Assembly (NCBI RefSeq): GCF_038003045.1 | Contig: NZ_JBBOOK010000001.1 | Coordinates: 744,001 to 808,000 of the forward strand | Origin: Sporosarcina sp. FSL W7-1349 | GTDB taxonomy: Bacteria > Bacillota > Bacilli > Bacillales_A > Planococcaceae | Direction of reading: 5' to 3' | DNA length: 64,000 nucleotides | Shown here: one piece after another, positions 46,951 to 56,171 of the stretch | Numbering within the stretch: the first letter of the stretch is position 1 | How the letters are laid out: each line of letters starts with the position of its first letter | Notes under the pieces: generated by a model | What the model saw: only the letters and a program-made list of their open reading frames with translations | Databases searched by the model: none | Told to the model about the DNA's origin: nothing | Position numbers and translations under genes: made by a program

Positions 46951-47724
46951 TTGGCTTATACGGATAACTATGAAAGGGATGCCTACGGGATTATTGCCTT
47001 TTGGTTGCGGAACGATTATGATCACGGTCGATTTTTCGACAGGGAAATAAGCCATTATGAAACAGAGCTGGCCCGTGCCAACTTGAACAACATTCAGCGT
47101 TTAGGTGCAGTTTGGCAAAAGGCGGAATCGAAAACAGGTGATCTCGGTACATTGATTCAGGAAGCTCAACATGCTTCTCGGGAATTCCACAGCCTGCTAG
47201 CGTATACGATGGATAAATCCTTACATTGTGAAGTTATTATATCTACGCCCATCTCCCTGCTGGATCACATGGTACGTGAATCCGAAGAGTCGCAAAAAGT
47301 GTATAAATTAATGGAAAGCGGTCGTCAAATTTCCCCGTCAGACGCAATTATCCATGAAACTGTCTTTTGGTTAAGGCAGATGGCAGATCATTTAGGCTAT
47401 ATTCGGCATTATTCGGACGTTTCGAATTACGAAGTAAACTTTCAAGTGACCCAGATGATGCAGAAGTTTGAGCGTCTGTTAATGCAGGCCACCGCACTCA
47501 AAACAATGATCCGAAGGCCACGCAATGAAAAACTTCCCATTTTAGCGCATTTCAAGGAAATGATTATTAAAGAAGCCAAAAGTTTGGAAGAGTTTAAACT
47601 AGAACTGGATGCCCTTATCAAACAATGTGCAATTGCCACTACTTCTCCTCCGGATTTATTGGAACATATAGCACGGGAAGCCCATCATCTCTGGAGGAAC
47701 CTGGAAGATGAGAGAATAACGTAA
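46951..47724 (+). CDS. DUF2935-like helical metal-binding protein
   Basis: 257 residues, all helical, with repeated His/Glu patterns (FWLRNDYDHGRFFDREISHYE; IIHETVFWLRQMADHLGYIRHY; AREAHHLWRNLED). These look like the hemerythrin-like bundles of DUF2935. The start is uncertain: TTG 46951 (GGGGTGG upstream) is preferred to ATG 46867. Closed by a strong terminator. Function unknown. Confidence 0.55.
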   Translation: MAYTDNYERDAYGIIAFWLRNDYDHGRFFDREISHYETELARANLNNIQRLGAVWQKAESKTGDLGTLIQEAQHASREFHSLLAYTMDKSLHCEVIISTPISLLDHMVRESEESQKVYKLMESGRQISPSDAIIHETVFWLRQMADHLGYIRHYSDVSNYEVNFQVTQMMQKFERLLMQATALKTMIRRPRNEKLPILAHFKEMIIKEAKSLEEFKLELDALIKQCAIATTSPPDLLEHIAREAHHLWRNLEDERIT

Positions 47725-47732
47725 TCCATTAT

Positions 47733-47777
47733 GCCGCCCCCACAAATCCAATTGACATGGATGCGGGGCGGCTTTTT
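47733..47777 (+). terminator. terminator after the DUF2935-like gene
   Basis: GCCGCCCC pairs with GGGGCGGC across a 24-base loop that itself has CAAATCCA/TGGATG pairing, followed by TTTTT. Confidence 0.85.
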
Positions 47778-47951
47778 AATGTTTGGTGCTAGGCATCCTT
47801 CTCTAAGTGAATCTTTTCAGGAAGCTGCTCCGTATAAGGAAGACAGATGATAGCGGCCGCCCCCTCCCCTATGCCAACAAGGAAACGGGGCTTTGGCCCA
47901 AAATTTATATGTTATACTAGCCGTAGAATATTAGACACGAGGAGGATACAT

Positions 47952-49097
47952 ATGGGAATCTTCAACTTTTTTAAGAGCCAGCTCATCGAGGTGATCGAGT
48001 GGACGGATTCAAGTTCCGATACGATGGTCTACCGCTTCCCGGTCCAAGGAAATGAAATCAAGATGGGGGCTTCCCTGACTGTGCGGGAATCCCAAGTGGC
48101 GATTTTCGTAAATGAAGGGGAAATCGCGGATGTATTCGGTCCAGGCCACCACTTACTTTATACGCAGAACATGCCGATTTTGACCAAATTGAAATCGTGG
48201 AAACATGGATTCGATTCCCCGTTCAAGGCGGAAGTCTATTTTATTAACACGAAGCAGTTCATCGACCGGAAATGGGGTACGTCGAATCCGATCATGATGC
48301 GTGATGCGGATTTCGGGGTCATCCGGTTGCGGGGGTACGGCATCTACTCCTATCGCGTAGCCGATCCTGTCGTTTTCCTTCGGGAATTGTTTGGGACAAG
48401 CGCCTCTTATGACACGAGCAGCATCGAAAGCCATTTGAAGAAGATGGTCCTTAGCGGGTTGTCAGATCTCTTCGCCGAGTCGAACGTTCCTGCTTTGGAT
48501 CTCGCCATGCACTACGATGAATTCAGCGCAAAGGGCAAGGAAAAGATGGAGCCCCGTTTCCAAGCATTCGGCTTCGAAATCACTTCCTTGTACATCGAAA
48601 ACCTATCGCTTCCGCAAGAAGTGGAGCGCGCGATGGACAAGCGGACGACGATGGGCGTTTTGGGCAATATGAATCAGTACACGCAATACCAGGCGGCAGA
48701 AGCGTTGCGGGATGTGGCGCGCAATGAATCCGGCGGCTTGGTGAGCGCCGGGGCGGGACTTGGCGCCGGTGCCGCCCTCGGCAATGCTATGGCAAATGCG
48801 TTCAACAGTGTGCAGCAAGCCCCCGCCGCCCCGCAAGCGGAAAAAATTCCATGTCCGCATTGTCAGGCCCCGGTCAACCCGACTGCCAAGTTTTGCGGCG
48901 AATGTGGTCAATCAGTTCAACAGCCAAAAACCGCCTGCATCAAATGCCAGGCGGAACTCGAGGCGGATGCTAAGTTCTGCGGACAATGCGGAACGAAGCA
49001 AGCGACGGAATCAATCTGCCCTTCCTGCGGGAAAACGAATTCCGCCACTGCCAAATTCTGTGGTGACTGCGGAGAAAATCTCCAAAAGGACGAATAA
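47952..49097 (+). CDS. ydjI: SPFH-domain protein with C-terminal zinc ribbons (YdjI-like)
   Basis: 381 residues. SPFH/virion-core-like N-terminal domain (VRESQVAIFVNEGEIADVFGPGHH), a glycine/alanine-rich linker (GAGLGAGAALGNAMANAF), then three CxxC...CxxC zinc ribbons (CPHCQAPVNPTAKFCGECG; CIKCQAELEADAKFCGQCG; CPSCGKTNSATAKFCGDCG). In B. subtilis YdjI works with YdjG, YdjH and PspA in membrane stress. Here only the YdjG-like gene is adjacent; pspA and ydjH are not in the window. GAGGAGG start site. Confidence 0.82.
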   Translation: MGIFNFFKSQLIEVIEWTDSSSDTMVYRFPVQGNEIKMGASLTVRESQVAIFVNEGEIADVFGPGHHLLYTQNMPILTKLKSWKHGFDSPFKAEVYFINTKQFIDRKWGTSNPIMMRDADFGVIRLRGYGIYSYRVADPVVFLRELFGTSASYDTSSIESHLKKMVLSGLSDLFAESNVPALDLAMHYDEFSAKGKEKMEPRFQAFGFEITSLYIENLSLPQEVERAMDKRTTMGVLGNMNQYTQYQAAEALRDVARNESGGLVSAGAGLGAGAALGNAMANAFNSVQQAPAAPQAEKIPCPHCQAPVNPTAKFCGECGQSVQQPKTACIKCQAELEADAKFCGQCGTKQATESICPSCGKTNSATAKFCGDCGENLQKDE

Positions 49098-49109
49098 TGG
49101 GGTGACGTT

Positions 49110-50216
49110 ATGACAGAAATGAAAACCCAAGATACCGTCGAGCAGACCGAAGTGAAAAAATGCACGTCCTGCGGCGGCAACACGGTATTCGATCCGGCTA
49201 GCGGCGCCTTGAAATGTCCGTTTTGCGGCAGTGAGGCGGAAATCGAGGCAACACGGGAGAATACGGCGGAGCTGGATTTTCAGGAAGCCTTGGAGGAAGA
49301 GATCCACGGCTGGGATGATGAGAAACGGGTATTCCGCTGTGAAAACTGCGGAGCCGAGACCTTGCTTGATAAAGATCAGGTTGCCGCATTTTGTACGTTT
49401 TGCGGCTCTTCCCATATCGCAGTGAGCGAGCACCAAGCCGGCATCAAGCCGGCGCTCGTCGTCCCTTTTCAAATCCCGAAAGAGGAAGCGATCGATAAAT
49501 TCAAAGATTGGATGAAACGCCGATACTTTGCGCCATCGAAGCTTTCCCAAACGTACCAATTGAACAAAATGACAGGCACCTACCTCCCCTACTGGACATT
49601 TGACAGCCGAACGGTTTCCCAATATGTCGTTCGGATCGGGACATATTATTATGTAACGGAAACCCGGACGGTCATTGAAGACGGGAAACCGAAGACCGTG
49701 ACAGAACAGGTGCGGAAAACGAGTTGGCGTACAGAGCGAGGCAGATACCGTCACTTTTTCGATGATGTCCTCGTCAAGGCTTCTCGAAATTCGGCAACGG
49801 GGCTCATCAATAAAATCGAGCCATTCCAATTAAGCGGCCTCCTTGACTATAAGCGTGAGTATGTTTCGGGATTTTTGGCGGAACGGTACTCCATCCCTTT
49901 AAAAGAGGGCTGGCAAGATGCGAGGCGGATCATAGACCGAGGCATCGAGAATGGCATCTACGGACAAGTCCATGGGGATGAAGTCCAACTTGTCGACGTT
50001 GCGACCGATTATCGGGACATTACGTATAAACATATTTTATTGCCGATTTGGATTTCGTCTTTTCAATTCAACCAGAAAGTCTATCAATTTCTCGTCAATG
50101 GACAAACCGGAAAAGTAAGCGGCAATTCCCCAATCAGCATCCTGAAAGTGTCGATTGCGGTGCTGGCCTTTATTCTAGTCGTTGGGGTGCTTATCTTTTT
50201 CTTTGATTTGACCTAA
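49110..50216 (+). CDS. ydjG: zinc-ribbon membrane protein (YdjG-like)
   Basis: 368 residues. Two N-terminal zinc ribbons (CTSCGGNTVFDPASGALKCPFCG; CENCGAETLLDKDQVAAFCTFCG), a beta-rich middle and one C-terminal membrane helix (about 343-365, ISILKVSIAVLAFILVVGVL). Resembles B. subtilis YdjG, which recruits YdjI to the membrane. 12 bases after the SPFH gene; one operon. GGGGTGACG site. Confidence 0.8.
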   Translation: MTEMKTQDTVEQTEVKKCTSCGGNTVFDPASGALKCPFCGSEAEIEATRENTAELDFQEALEEEIHGWDDEKRVFRCENCGAETLLDKDQVAAFCTFCGSSHIAVSEHQAGIKPALVVPFQIPKEEAIDKFKDWMKRRYFAPSKLSQTYQLNKMTGTYLPYWTFDSRTVSQYVVRIGTYYYVTETRTVIEDGKPKTVTEQVRKTSWRTERGRYRHFFDDVLVKASRNSATGLINKIEPFQLSGLLDYKREYVSGFLAERYSIPLKEGWQDARRIIDRGIENGIYGQVHGDEVQLVDVATDYRDITYKHILLPIWISSFQFNQKVYQFLVNGQTGKVSGNSPISILKVSIAVLAFILVVGVLIFFFDLT

Positions 50217-50259
50217 ATTTTCACTCTTACCCAAAATGCTTCATAAGATACAAGGTGAA

Positions 50260-51555
50260 ATGAATTGGTTAGGAGCGATTTCAATTACAATCCATGTTGT
50301 CCAACAAGGAGAAACATTATGGACCATTTCCCAGCGGTATAATGTCCCGGTTGCCGAAATCATTTCGGCCAATGAGTTGGAAAGTCCTGACCGGTTACCG
50401 ATCGGCATGTCTCTGGTCATTCCCACCGCGAAAAGAACACATATCGTCCAATCCGGGGAAACATTAAGTGCAATTGCCGGACGGTACGGTGTGACGGTAC
50501 AAGATTTGGTCAGCGCCAATTCCATCCGCGATATCAACCTCATTGCTGTAGGCACCACGCTCGTCATCCCTATGCACAAGCCGGTCATCGATGTCAACGC
50601 CTATACGATCAGCACAGGAAAAACGGGCGCGCAAGAAATTCTGGAAGTCGGCGACTATTTGACGTACTGGATGCCCTTTGCCTATACGATTCGAGAAGAC
50701 GGCGGCTTGGATGCCGTGGATGACGAAGCGATGCTGGAAGCGGCGGATGAAAAAGACATCGTTCCAGTTTTATGCATCACCAACTTCAGTGCAACCGAGA
50801 GCGGTTCCCGTCTCGCCTCCACGCTATTGAACAGTGAGGATCTGCAAAACCAACTCCTTACGAATCTATTGACGATCATGCGGGATAAAGGCTATAAAGG
50901 GATCAATGTCGACTTCGAGAACGTCTTCCCTGCCGACCGCGAAAATTACAACCAGTTCTTGCAGCGGGCGGTCGATCGTCTCCATCCGGAAGGGTATTTC
51001 GTTTCCACTGCCCTCGCCCCGAAAACGAGCAGTGAACAAAGAGGTTTGTTGTATGAGGCGCATGATTATGAAGCACATGGAAGAATCGTCGACTTTGTCG
51101 TGCTGATGACCTATGAATGGGGATATCGGTTCGGACCGCCCCAAGCCATCTCCCCGCTTAATCAGATCAAGCGCGTTCTCGATTATGCAGTGACCGTCAT
51201 TCCGAGGGATAAGATATTCTTTGGCTTTCAAATCTATGCTCGCGATTGGCTCCTCCCCCACGAACAAGGGCAAGAAGCAGAAACCTTCAGCCAGCAAGAA
51301 GCTATTCGGCGGGCGACCGAGCATTGGTCGGCCATCCAGTTTGATCCGGTCGCCCAATCCCCTTTCTTCCGATACACGGATGAGCAAGGTCGGCAACATG
51401 AAGTGTGGTTCGAAGATGCCCGAAGCGCCCAAGCGAAATTCGACTTGGTGAAACAATATAATTTACGCGGAATCAGTTATTGGGTGCTAGGCTATCCATT
51501 TCCGCAGAACTGGCTGTTGCTTGAGGATAACTTCACGATCCGAAAACGACGTTAA
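50260..51555 (+). CDS. sleL: spore-type N-acetylglucosaminidase, LysM + GH18 (SleL/YaaH-like)
   Basis: About 430 residues: two LysM repeats (VVQQGETLWTISQRYNVPVAEI; IVQSGETLSAIAGRYGVTVQDL), then a GH18 barrel. GINVDFENV is the catalytic region, and STALAPKTSS, MTYEWGYRFGPPQA and SYWVLGYPFPQNWLL match SleL/YaaH. It degrades cortex fragments during germination. Start uncertain: ATG 50260 (AAGGTG very close) or a rare ATT at 50284, well placed behind TAGGAG and giving the family-typical (M)TIHVVQ start. Confidence 0.87.
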   Translation: MNWLGAISITIHVVQQGETLWTISQRYNVPVAEIISANELESPDRLPIGMSLVIPTAKRTHIVQSGETLSAIAGRYGVTVQDLVSANSIRDINLIAVGTTLVIPMHKPVIDVNAYTISTGKTGAQEILEVGDYLTYWMPFAYTIREDGGLDAVDDEAMLEAADEKDIVPVLCITNFSATESGSRLASTLLNSEDLQNQLLTNLLTIMRDKGYKGINVDFENVFPADRENYNQFLQRAVDRLHPEGYFVSTALAPKTSSEQRGLLYEAHDYEAHGRIVDFVVLMTYEWGYRFGPPQAISPLNQIKRVLDYAVTVIPRDKIFFGFQIYARDWLLPHEQGQEAETFSQQEAIRRATEHWSAIQFDPVAQSPFFRYTDEQGRQHEVWFEDARSAQAKFDLVKQYNLRGISYWVLGYPFPQNWLLLEDNFTIRKRR

Positions 51556-51565
51556 TGATAAATGG

Positions 51566-51609
51566 AAACAACTCATTGTGACAGTGCAACTTCAAAATGA
51601 GTTGTTTTT
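51566..51609 (+). terminator. terminator after the sleL-like gene
   Basis: AAACAACTCATT pairs with AATGAGTTGTTTTT across an 18-base loop. Confidence 0.85.
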
Positions 51610-51767
51610 CTTTATGTTTCAAAACCAAAACCCCGCTACAGAAACAGCGTCTTTTGATTAAGCCTAAAAACACATATACATAAATTGGTGCTTCCTTCAT
51701 ATTTCATAATAGTGGAAACTATCTTACTCTTGAACTTGTAAAAGGAGATGGGAGGAGAATGGAATAG

Positions 51768-53018
51768 ATGAAAAAGGGTAAAGCAATTCTCTTGTTCGTT
51801 CTGACAATCTGTTTATTTTTCGGAACGTCAAACCAGGTTTTGGCAGCAAACCAGAGCTTTATTAATCAAGTCAGAAATGAATACGTGAATTATGAAAAGA
51901 AAACTACTGCTGCTTATAAAGAGTATAGGGAAAAGTCGATCAACGTATATCAAGCCTATCATAAAAGACACTTGGCTTTTTTGAATGCTTTTGAAAAGCA
52001 AACGAATGATGATGTAACGAAAATCACCCAATTATTGAGTGAAGACGCGGCACGATTAGAAAAGCAGTATGGCAGCCACAAAGAATATGCGTCCAAATTA
52101 AAAGACTACAAAGCTGCCATTAATCCAAATTCCTTGAGCAGCCCGATGGGAGCCTATGCGCGGATCATAAATTCGAATTCATTAAGTAGTGTCATGGGCG
52201 ATTTACAGCGAGCAACGAATGAAAACTCCCTTAGCAGTCCCATGTATCGCTATCGTCAAGCTGTCAATGAAAATTCTTTGAGCAGTCCGATGTATAGCTA
52301 CCGCCAAACGGTAAATAAAAATTCGTTAAGCAGTCCGATGTATGCCCTCGAGAAAGGCAGTGGTGTGAACTCCCTCTCGAGCGTCATGTATAAGTACAAA
52401 AAAGGCCAGGTATCCCAAAAAAATGCGCGAAAACAATGGGATCAATTGTTTAAAAAAGAAACCCAACACATTCAAAATAGCAGTAAGAAAGCAAAAGACA
52501 ACATCGCGCAGACGATAGAAAATGTCGAAAATGCGATACTGAATCAAAAATACAAAACGGTCAATGGCATACTGGAGCAGCGCACAAAATCACTTCAAGA
52601 AATTTCGAATTTGCGAGCTTCCTCTTTTGGTGAAGGAATTTCAGTTGATCCGCTTCTCCCGAATTTGAATGAAATTAGTGTGATGGTGGATGGCGAATGG
52701 CTTGCGCTTACACAACTACCTGTTATCCAAAATGGCCAGACATTTGTTCCGATCCGCGCTGTTTACGAAAAGGTAGAGCCATCGATCAAAATAAGCAAAA
52801 AAGGAAATGTCATTACGGCAACGAGTCAAAACGTCAACATGACCATAACGCTCGATAAGAAAAATGCAATCATTAACGGAAAGGCAGTTACACTGGACGC
52901 ATCTCCGAAACTGATCGGCGGACAAACGATGGTTCCGCTTCAATTAGTGAGCGAATCATTGCCTGCCCATGTTAGCTGGGATGCTGCAAGTAAAACCGTA
53001 CTCATTACGACGAAATAA
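51768..53018 (+). CDS. secreted NSLSS-repeat protein with copper amine oxidase-like stalk domain
   Basis: 416 residues. Signal peptide (KKGKAILLFVLTICLFFGTS, cleavage near VLAANQ), a coiled-coil rich region (about 30-115), then seven NSLSS(P/V)M repeats (about residues 122-210), a second coiled coil (215-285), and a C-terminal domain with INGKAVTLDASPKLIGG and TMVPLQLVSESL, the copper amine oxidase N-terminal (stalk) type known from cell-surface proteins. AGGAG lies 20 bases upstream with a weaker GGAATAG nearer. Function unknown; the tight repeat hints at a ligand- or wall-binding surface. Confidence 0.75.
   Translation: MKKGKAILLFVLTICLFFGTSNQVLAANQSFINQVRNEYVNYEKKTTAAYKEYREKSINVYQAYHKRHLAFLNAFEKQTNDDVTKITQLLSEDAARLEKQYGSHKEYASKLKDYKAAINPNSLSSPMGAYARIINSNSLSSVMGDLQRATNENSLSSPMYRYRQAVNENSLSSPMYSYRQTVNKNSLSSPMYALEKGSGVNSLSSVMYKYKKGQVSQKNARKQWDQLFKKETQHIQNSSKKAKDNIAQTIENVENAILNQKYKTVNGILEQRTKSLQEISNLRASSFGEGISVDPLLPNLNEISVMVDGEWLALTQLPVIQNGQTFVPIRAVYEKVEPSIKISKKGNVITATSQNVNMTITLDKKNAIINGKAVTLDASPKLIGGQTMVPLQLVSESLPAHVSWDAASKTVLITTK
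52123..52385 (+). repeat. in-gene tandem repeat encoding NSLSS(P/V)M units
   Basis: Seven units, mostly 48 bases (two longer), beginning near AATTC-type codons for Asn-Ser. Unit cores read NSLSSPMYxYRQ(A/T)VN(E/K). Codons differ between copies while residues are kept, which argues for selection rather than recent duplication. Confidence 0.8.
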
Positions 53019-53022
53019 TTCA

Positions 53023-53073
53023 AACAAGAGCTTTCCAAAATCGGCTACACGCGGATTTTGGGAAGCTCTTGTT
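53023..53073. terminator. bidirectional terminator
   Basis: AACAAGAGCTTTCCAAAATC pairs with GATTTTGGGAAGCTCTTGTT (one mismatch) around GGCTACACGCG, between the NSLSS gene and the convergent YwaF-like gene. Confidence 0.88.
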
Positions 53074-53079
53074 CTAATG

Positions 53080-53772
53080 TTATTCGGAAGACCGCCTGCC
53101 TCCCAACAGCCATAAAATGAAAAACAGTAGAAAAGCAACGACCTCCAGGGAAACGATATACCATGGATACGGACCTAGGAAATCAAGCAAACTTCCGTCA
53201 GCCGGTTTCATTCGCAAAAACATATAATTCCCACCCACCGCCCAATTGACGATCATGATAAACGGAAGCAGGACATTCAAAACAAGCATCGTTTTCAAGA
53301 TCCCTGTAAATGTGGGACGATATCCTTTGATCCAGACGAAATAAAGGGCGGTCAGGATGATGCCCAGATGCGTATAGAAAAAATGGAAGTATCTGAAATG
53401 AGGAAAGCTCAGATCCAGAACCGGTGTCGCAATGGCTTGCAATGCACCTCCGATACCGGCATAGAAAACAAAATCAAATACATGCCGGTTCCCCGTCCAT
53501 AGCAAAACAATCGATGCAAGCAGGCTGAGGCTGCATAACTCCAAAGGCAGTGAATCAAGAAGATGCCATCGATCTGTGGACACCATCCACAAATGATACA
53601 TACTGTCGAACAATAAAAGAGTGAAGGCGAATACTCGTTCCATCACTGCCCTAGTCTCCATTTGCGAAGGCCATCGATCTTTCATGATGAACAAAAGAAC
53701 GATCGCCATGACGAGGAAACCGATCGCCGAGAGATGCGCCAGCGAAAACATTTCAAACCGCGGTCCGTTCAT
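53080..53772 (-). CDS. ywaF: TIGR02206-type membrane protein (YwaF-like)
   Basis: 230 residues with seven predicted membrane helices. LPLELCSLSLLASIVLLWTG and GNYMFLRMKPADGSLLDFLGPYPWY are the family signatures. Integral membrane protein of unknown role. ATG 53772 follows GAGGAGG; a longer frame upstream has no site. Confidence 0.8.
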   Translation of the reverse strand: MNGPRFEMFSLAHLSAIGFLVMAIVLLFIMKDRWPSQMETRAVMERVFAFTLLLFDSMYHLWMVSTDRWHLLDSLPLELCSLSLLASIVLLWTGNRHVFDFVFYAGIGGALQAIATPVLDLSFPHFRYFHFFYTHLGIILTALYFVWIKGYRPTFTGILKTMLVLNVLLPFIMIVNWAVGGNYMFLRMKPADGSLLDFLGPYPWYIVSLEVVAFLLFFILWLLGGRRSSE

Positions 53773-53881
53773 GCTACTCCTCCTCATTCCCACCTTCTTA
53801 TGTCGAGGACGAGTTTCTCCATCCCTCATTCCTTCGGGATTACTGAAAGCAATCGTGGAAGCCGCCACTATGATTCAGCTA

Positions 53882-54553
53882 TCATCGATTGTCCCGACGA
53901 TAAAGATCACGACTCTTGTAACCGGCACGTAAAATCATTTTCATTTCATCCCGCCGTTTCGTTTTCGTCGCCTCTTGTTTTGCACTGTACACATATCGCG
54001 CCCAATCTTTCCGGTATCCGGGCGTAAGCGCTTGATAAAACGCCAGTAAATCTGGTACTTCCTGCAAATCATTTTCAATTTCAGGAATGAACTCAATATA
54101 ATCATCCACACATTGGCTCGGCTTCGTGGAAGGCTTGTTGATCCCTTTAGAATCCTCCTTCAGGCCGACAACGGTAAACACATCATCCAAACCGACCATC
54201 CGGGAAAACTTTAACGTGCTGGACCTTACATATCCCTCTTCATCGGCACCCATTCCTGACAATAGCTCATCGCGATGAATATACGTCGGATACACGGTAT
54301 TCCCTTTTTTCGGATAGGCGATGTACAGATAGCCTTTTGGATGCAAGGACTGGTTCTCAATGACTTCATTCACCAAAGTCCGAAGAGAATCCAAATCCAC
54401 GACAAAGGCAAAAATCAAATCATATGACTTGTTCACCAATTTTGTATCATAGTCGTCCCACCCTTGAAAATAATCGGTATTCTCCGGCGCATGAAGCACA
54501 GCCGCCTGGTTATATTTCGTTAAATTCAATTTTTCTACAATCGTCTTTGACAT
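53882..54553 (-). CDS. YdeI/OmpD-associated-like protein
   Basis: 223 residues. N-terminal DUF3052-like half (KTIVEKLNLTKYNQAAVLHAP ... SYDLIFAFVVD) and a C-terminal YdeI/OmpD-associated stretch (LLAFYQALTPGYRKDWARYVYSAK then RRDEMKMIL). Soluble. GAGGTG precedes the ATG. This two-part layout occurs in Bacillota; function unknown. Confidence 0.65.
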   Translation of the reverse strand: MSKTIVEKLNLTKYNQAAVLHAPENTDYFQGWDDYDTKLVNKSYDLIFAFVVDLDSLRTLVNEVIENQSLHPKGYLYIAYPKKGNTVYPTYIHRDELLSGMGADEEGYVRSSTLKFSRMVGLDDVFTVVGLKEDSKGINKPSTKPSQCVDDYIEFIPEIENDLQEVPDLLAFYQALTPGYRKDWARYVYSAKQEATKTKRRDEMKMILRAGYKSRDLYRRDNR

Positions 54554-54691
54554 TAGAACACCTCAAATTTTGTAGCCTAGCTGTAATTTTATTTCTAGCC
54601 TAAAACAGTATATCAGATGGATACTTGTATGTTTGCGTGGCAGGCACCAAGGGGAAAAGTGGAAGAAAGAGTGAATCGGGATGGTGAAACT

Positions 54692-55162
54692 ATGAAACAA
54701 CTTCTAAAACTGATTTTAATCGGTATTCTATCAGGTTTGCTATTAGCTGGTTTCCTGAAGCTCGTTTACAAAATTACCGGCAACCAGGCGTACATACTGC
54801 TTTATAATATAGACTATATTCCGTTCCTTCGTCAGTGGGAAGACGTGTCCGCTGTCGGCCTCGTCTTCCATTTCGTTTTTTGCATCGCCAGTGTCATCGG
54901 GCTGTATTATATATTGAAGGCATTCCGGCATGAGCGGCACCCGCTTCCCTATCTCGCCGTCTATACGATCGGCAGCGGCATCCTTTACTTTTTGACTTTG
55001 CTGACGGACCAGCCCCCAGCAGCCGATGATGTCGCAGCTTGGTTCTACTGGACATTCGGCCACGTCCTATTCGGTTTCGCGGTCGGCTATTTAGTGAAAT
55101 ATGCCATGGGTATGCCTTGGTCGAGGAAATCGGAAAATGAAATCCGCCAACAGCCGTCATAA
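54692..55162 (+). CDS. four-helix membrane protein, unrecognised
   Basis: 156 residues with four membrane segments (LLKLILIGILSGLLLAGFLK; VFHFVFCIASVIGLYYIL; YLAVYTIGSGILYFLTLL; GHVLFGFAVGYLVKYAM). Possibly YagU/YqhR-like, not secure. The start is uncertain: ATG 54692 has only a weak GGATGGTG site. Overlaps the convergent GNAT gene by 6 bases. Confidence 0.55.
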   Translation: MKQLLKLILIGILSGLLLAGFLKLVYKITGNQAYILLYNIDYIPFLRQWEDVSAVGLVFHFVFCIASVIGLYYILKAFRHERHPLPYLAVYTIGSGILYFLTLLTDQPPAADDVAAWFYWTFGHVLFGFAVGYLVKYAMGMPWSRKSENEIRQQPS

Positions 55163-55591
55163 TCCTGTTTTAAACACATAGCTGACGCGGTCATAGCCCA
55201 TCTTTACTTCATAGAAGCGATGGGCGTCCGACCGTTGCAGACCGCTTGATAAAGCAACGAAGGAGTATCCTTCCGACCGGGCAAGATCATGGACGAACCC
55301 GAGCAACTTTTCTCCATATCCCTTCGACCGCTTCGCTGCATCGGTCACGAGATCGCAAACCCAGATATAGCGGCCATAATAAAGCGTAATCATCGGTTGA
55401 AACCCGATGACCGCCACCACCTCATCCCCATCAAAAAGCGCAAATTGCCGGTATTGCTCTTTTTCTTTCGCCTCTAGGACCAGTTCCATATAGGCATCCT
55501 CATTCAGATGGGAACGTAGTTGTTTCATAATGGGATATCCCGCCAAGAAATCTTTTTCCGTCACTAGTTCTTTGATGATAGTTTCTTCCAA
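55157..55591 (-). CDS. GNAT-family N-acetyltransferase
   Basis: 144 residues. Acetyl-CoA-binding motif A is DLVTDAAKRSKGYGEKLLGF; motif B-like SSGLQRSDAHRFYEVKMGYDRV follows. Substrate unknown. TTG start behind AAGGAGG. Confidence 0.85.
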   Translation of the reverse strand: MEETIIKELVTEKDFLAGYPIMKQLRSHLNEDAYMELVLEAKEKEQYRQFALFDGDEVVAVIGFQPMITLYYGRYIWVCDLVTDAAKRSKGYGEKLLGFVHDLARSEGYSFVALSSGLQRSDAHRFYEVKMGYDRVSYVFKTGL

Positions 55592-55723
55592 ATGAAATCC
55601 TCCTTTTGGGTCGTCCTTCTTCCTTCCCGGTTGAAATATTTCGATCCTAAAATAGGACTTACACGCCTCCCGTATTTTTGAATATTCGATAAAATAAAAG
55701 GAACGATACCGGGAGGTGGATGT

Positions 55724-56116
55724 ATGGCAATGTTCCTGACGAGGCTATGTAGATTCTTTTTGGGCATCGTCTTTCTCGTCGCGGGGATCAATGGTTATTT
55801 TGTCATCTTCGGTTGGGAGCCGTTTATTGCGACAAGTCCTGAAGCGATGACTTTATTTGAATTCGACTATTTACTGATTGCCGAAAAGTCCTTGGAAATC
55901 CTTTGTGGAATTCTGCTTCTGCTGAATCAATTCGTCCCACTAGCCCTTGCTATCCTGGCCCCGATCCTTGTCAATATATTATTACTGCATCTCTTCCTAG
56001 ATCCTTCGTTGCTGCTATTGGCCGTGTTACTAGTGATCGCCTTTGGTTATTTGGTTTTTTTCTACCGGAAGAACTTCGCCTCTCTATTGGAAAGAAAGCC
56101 AAATACACTTTCATGA
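55724..56116 (+). CDS. DoxX-like small membrane protein
   Basis: 130 residues, four hydrophobic segments; FLTRLCRFFLGIVFLVAGIN and AEKSLEILCGILLLLNQFV fit the DoxX/DoxD-like pattern. Role unknown. GGGAGGTGG site. Followed by a terminator shared with the SDR gene. Confidence 0.65.
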   Translation: MAMFLTRLCRFFLGIVFLVAGINGYFVIFGWEPFIATSPEAMTLFEFDYLLIAEKSLEILCGILLLLNQFVPLALAILAPILVNILLLHLFLDPSLLLLAVLLVIAFGYLVFFYRKNFASLLERKPNTLS

Positions 56117-56122
56117 AAAATG

Positions 56123-56168
56123 AAAAACCGAATCAGCGTAAGCGTACAGCTCGCCGATTCGGTTTTTT
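56123..56168. terminator. bidirectional terminator
   Basis: AAAAACCGAATCAGCG pairs with CGCCGATTCGGTTTTTT (one bulge) between two convergent genes. Confidence 0.85.
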
Positions 56169-56171
56169 AGA

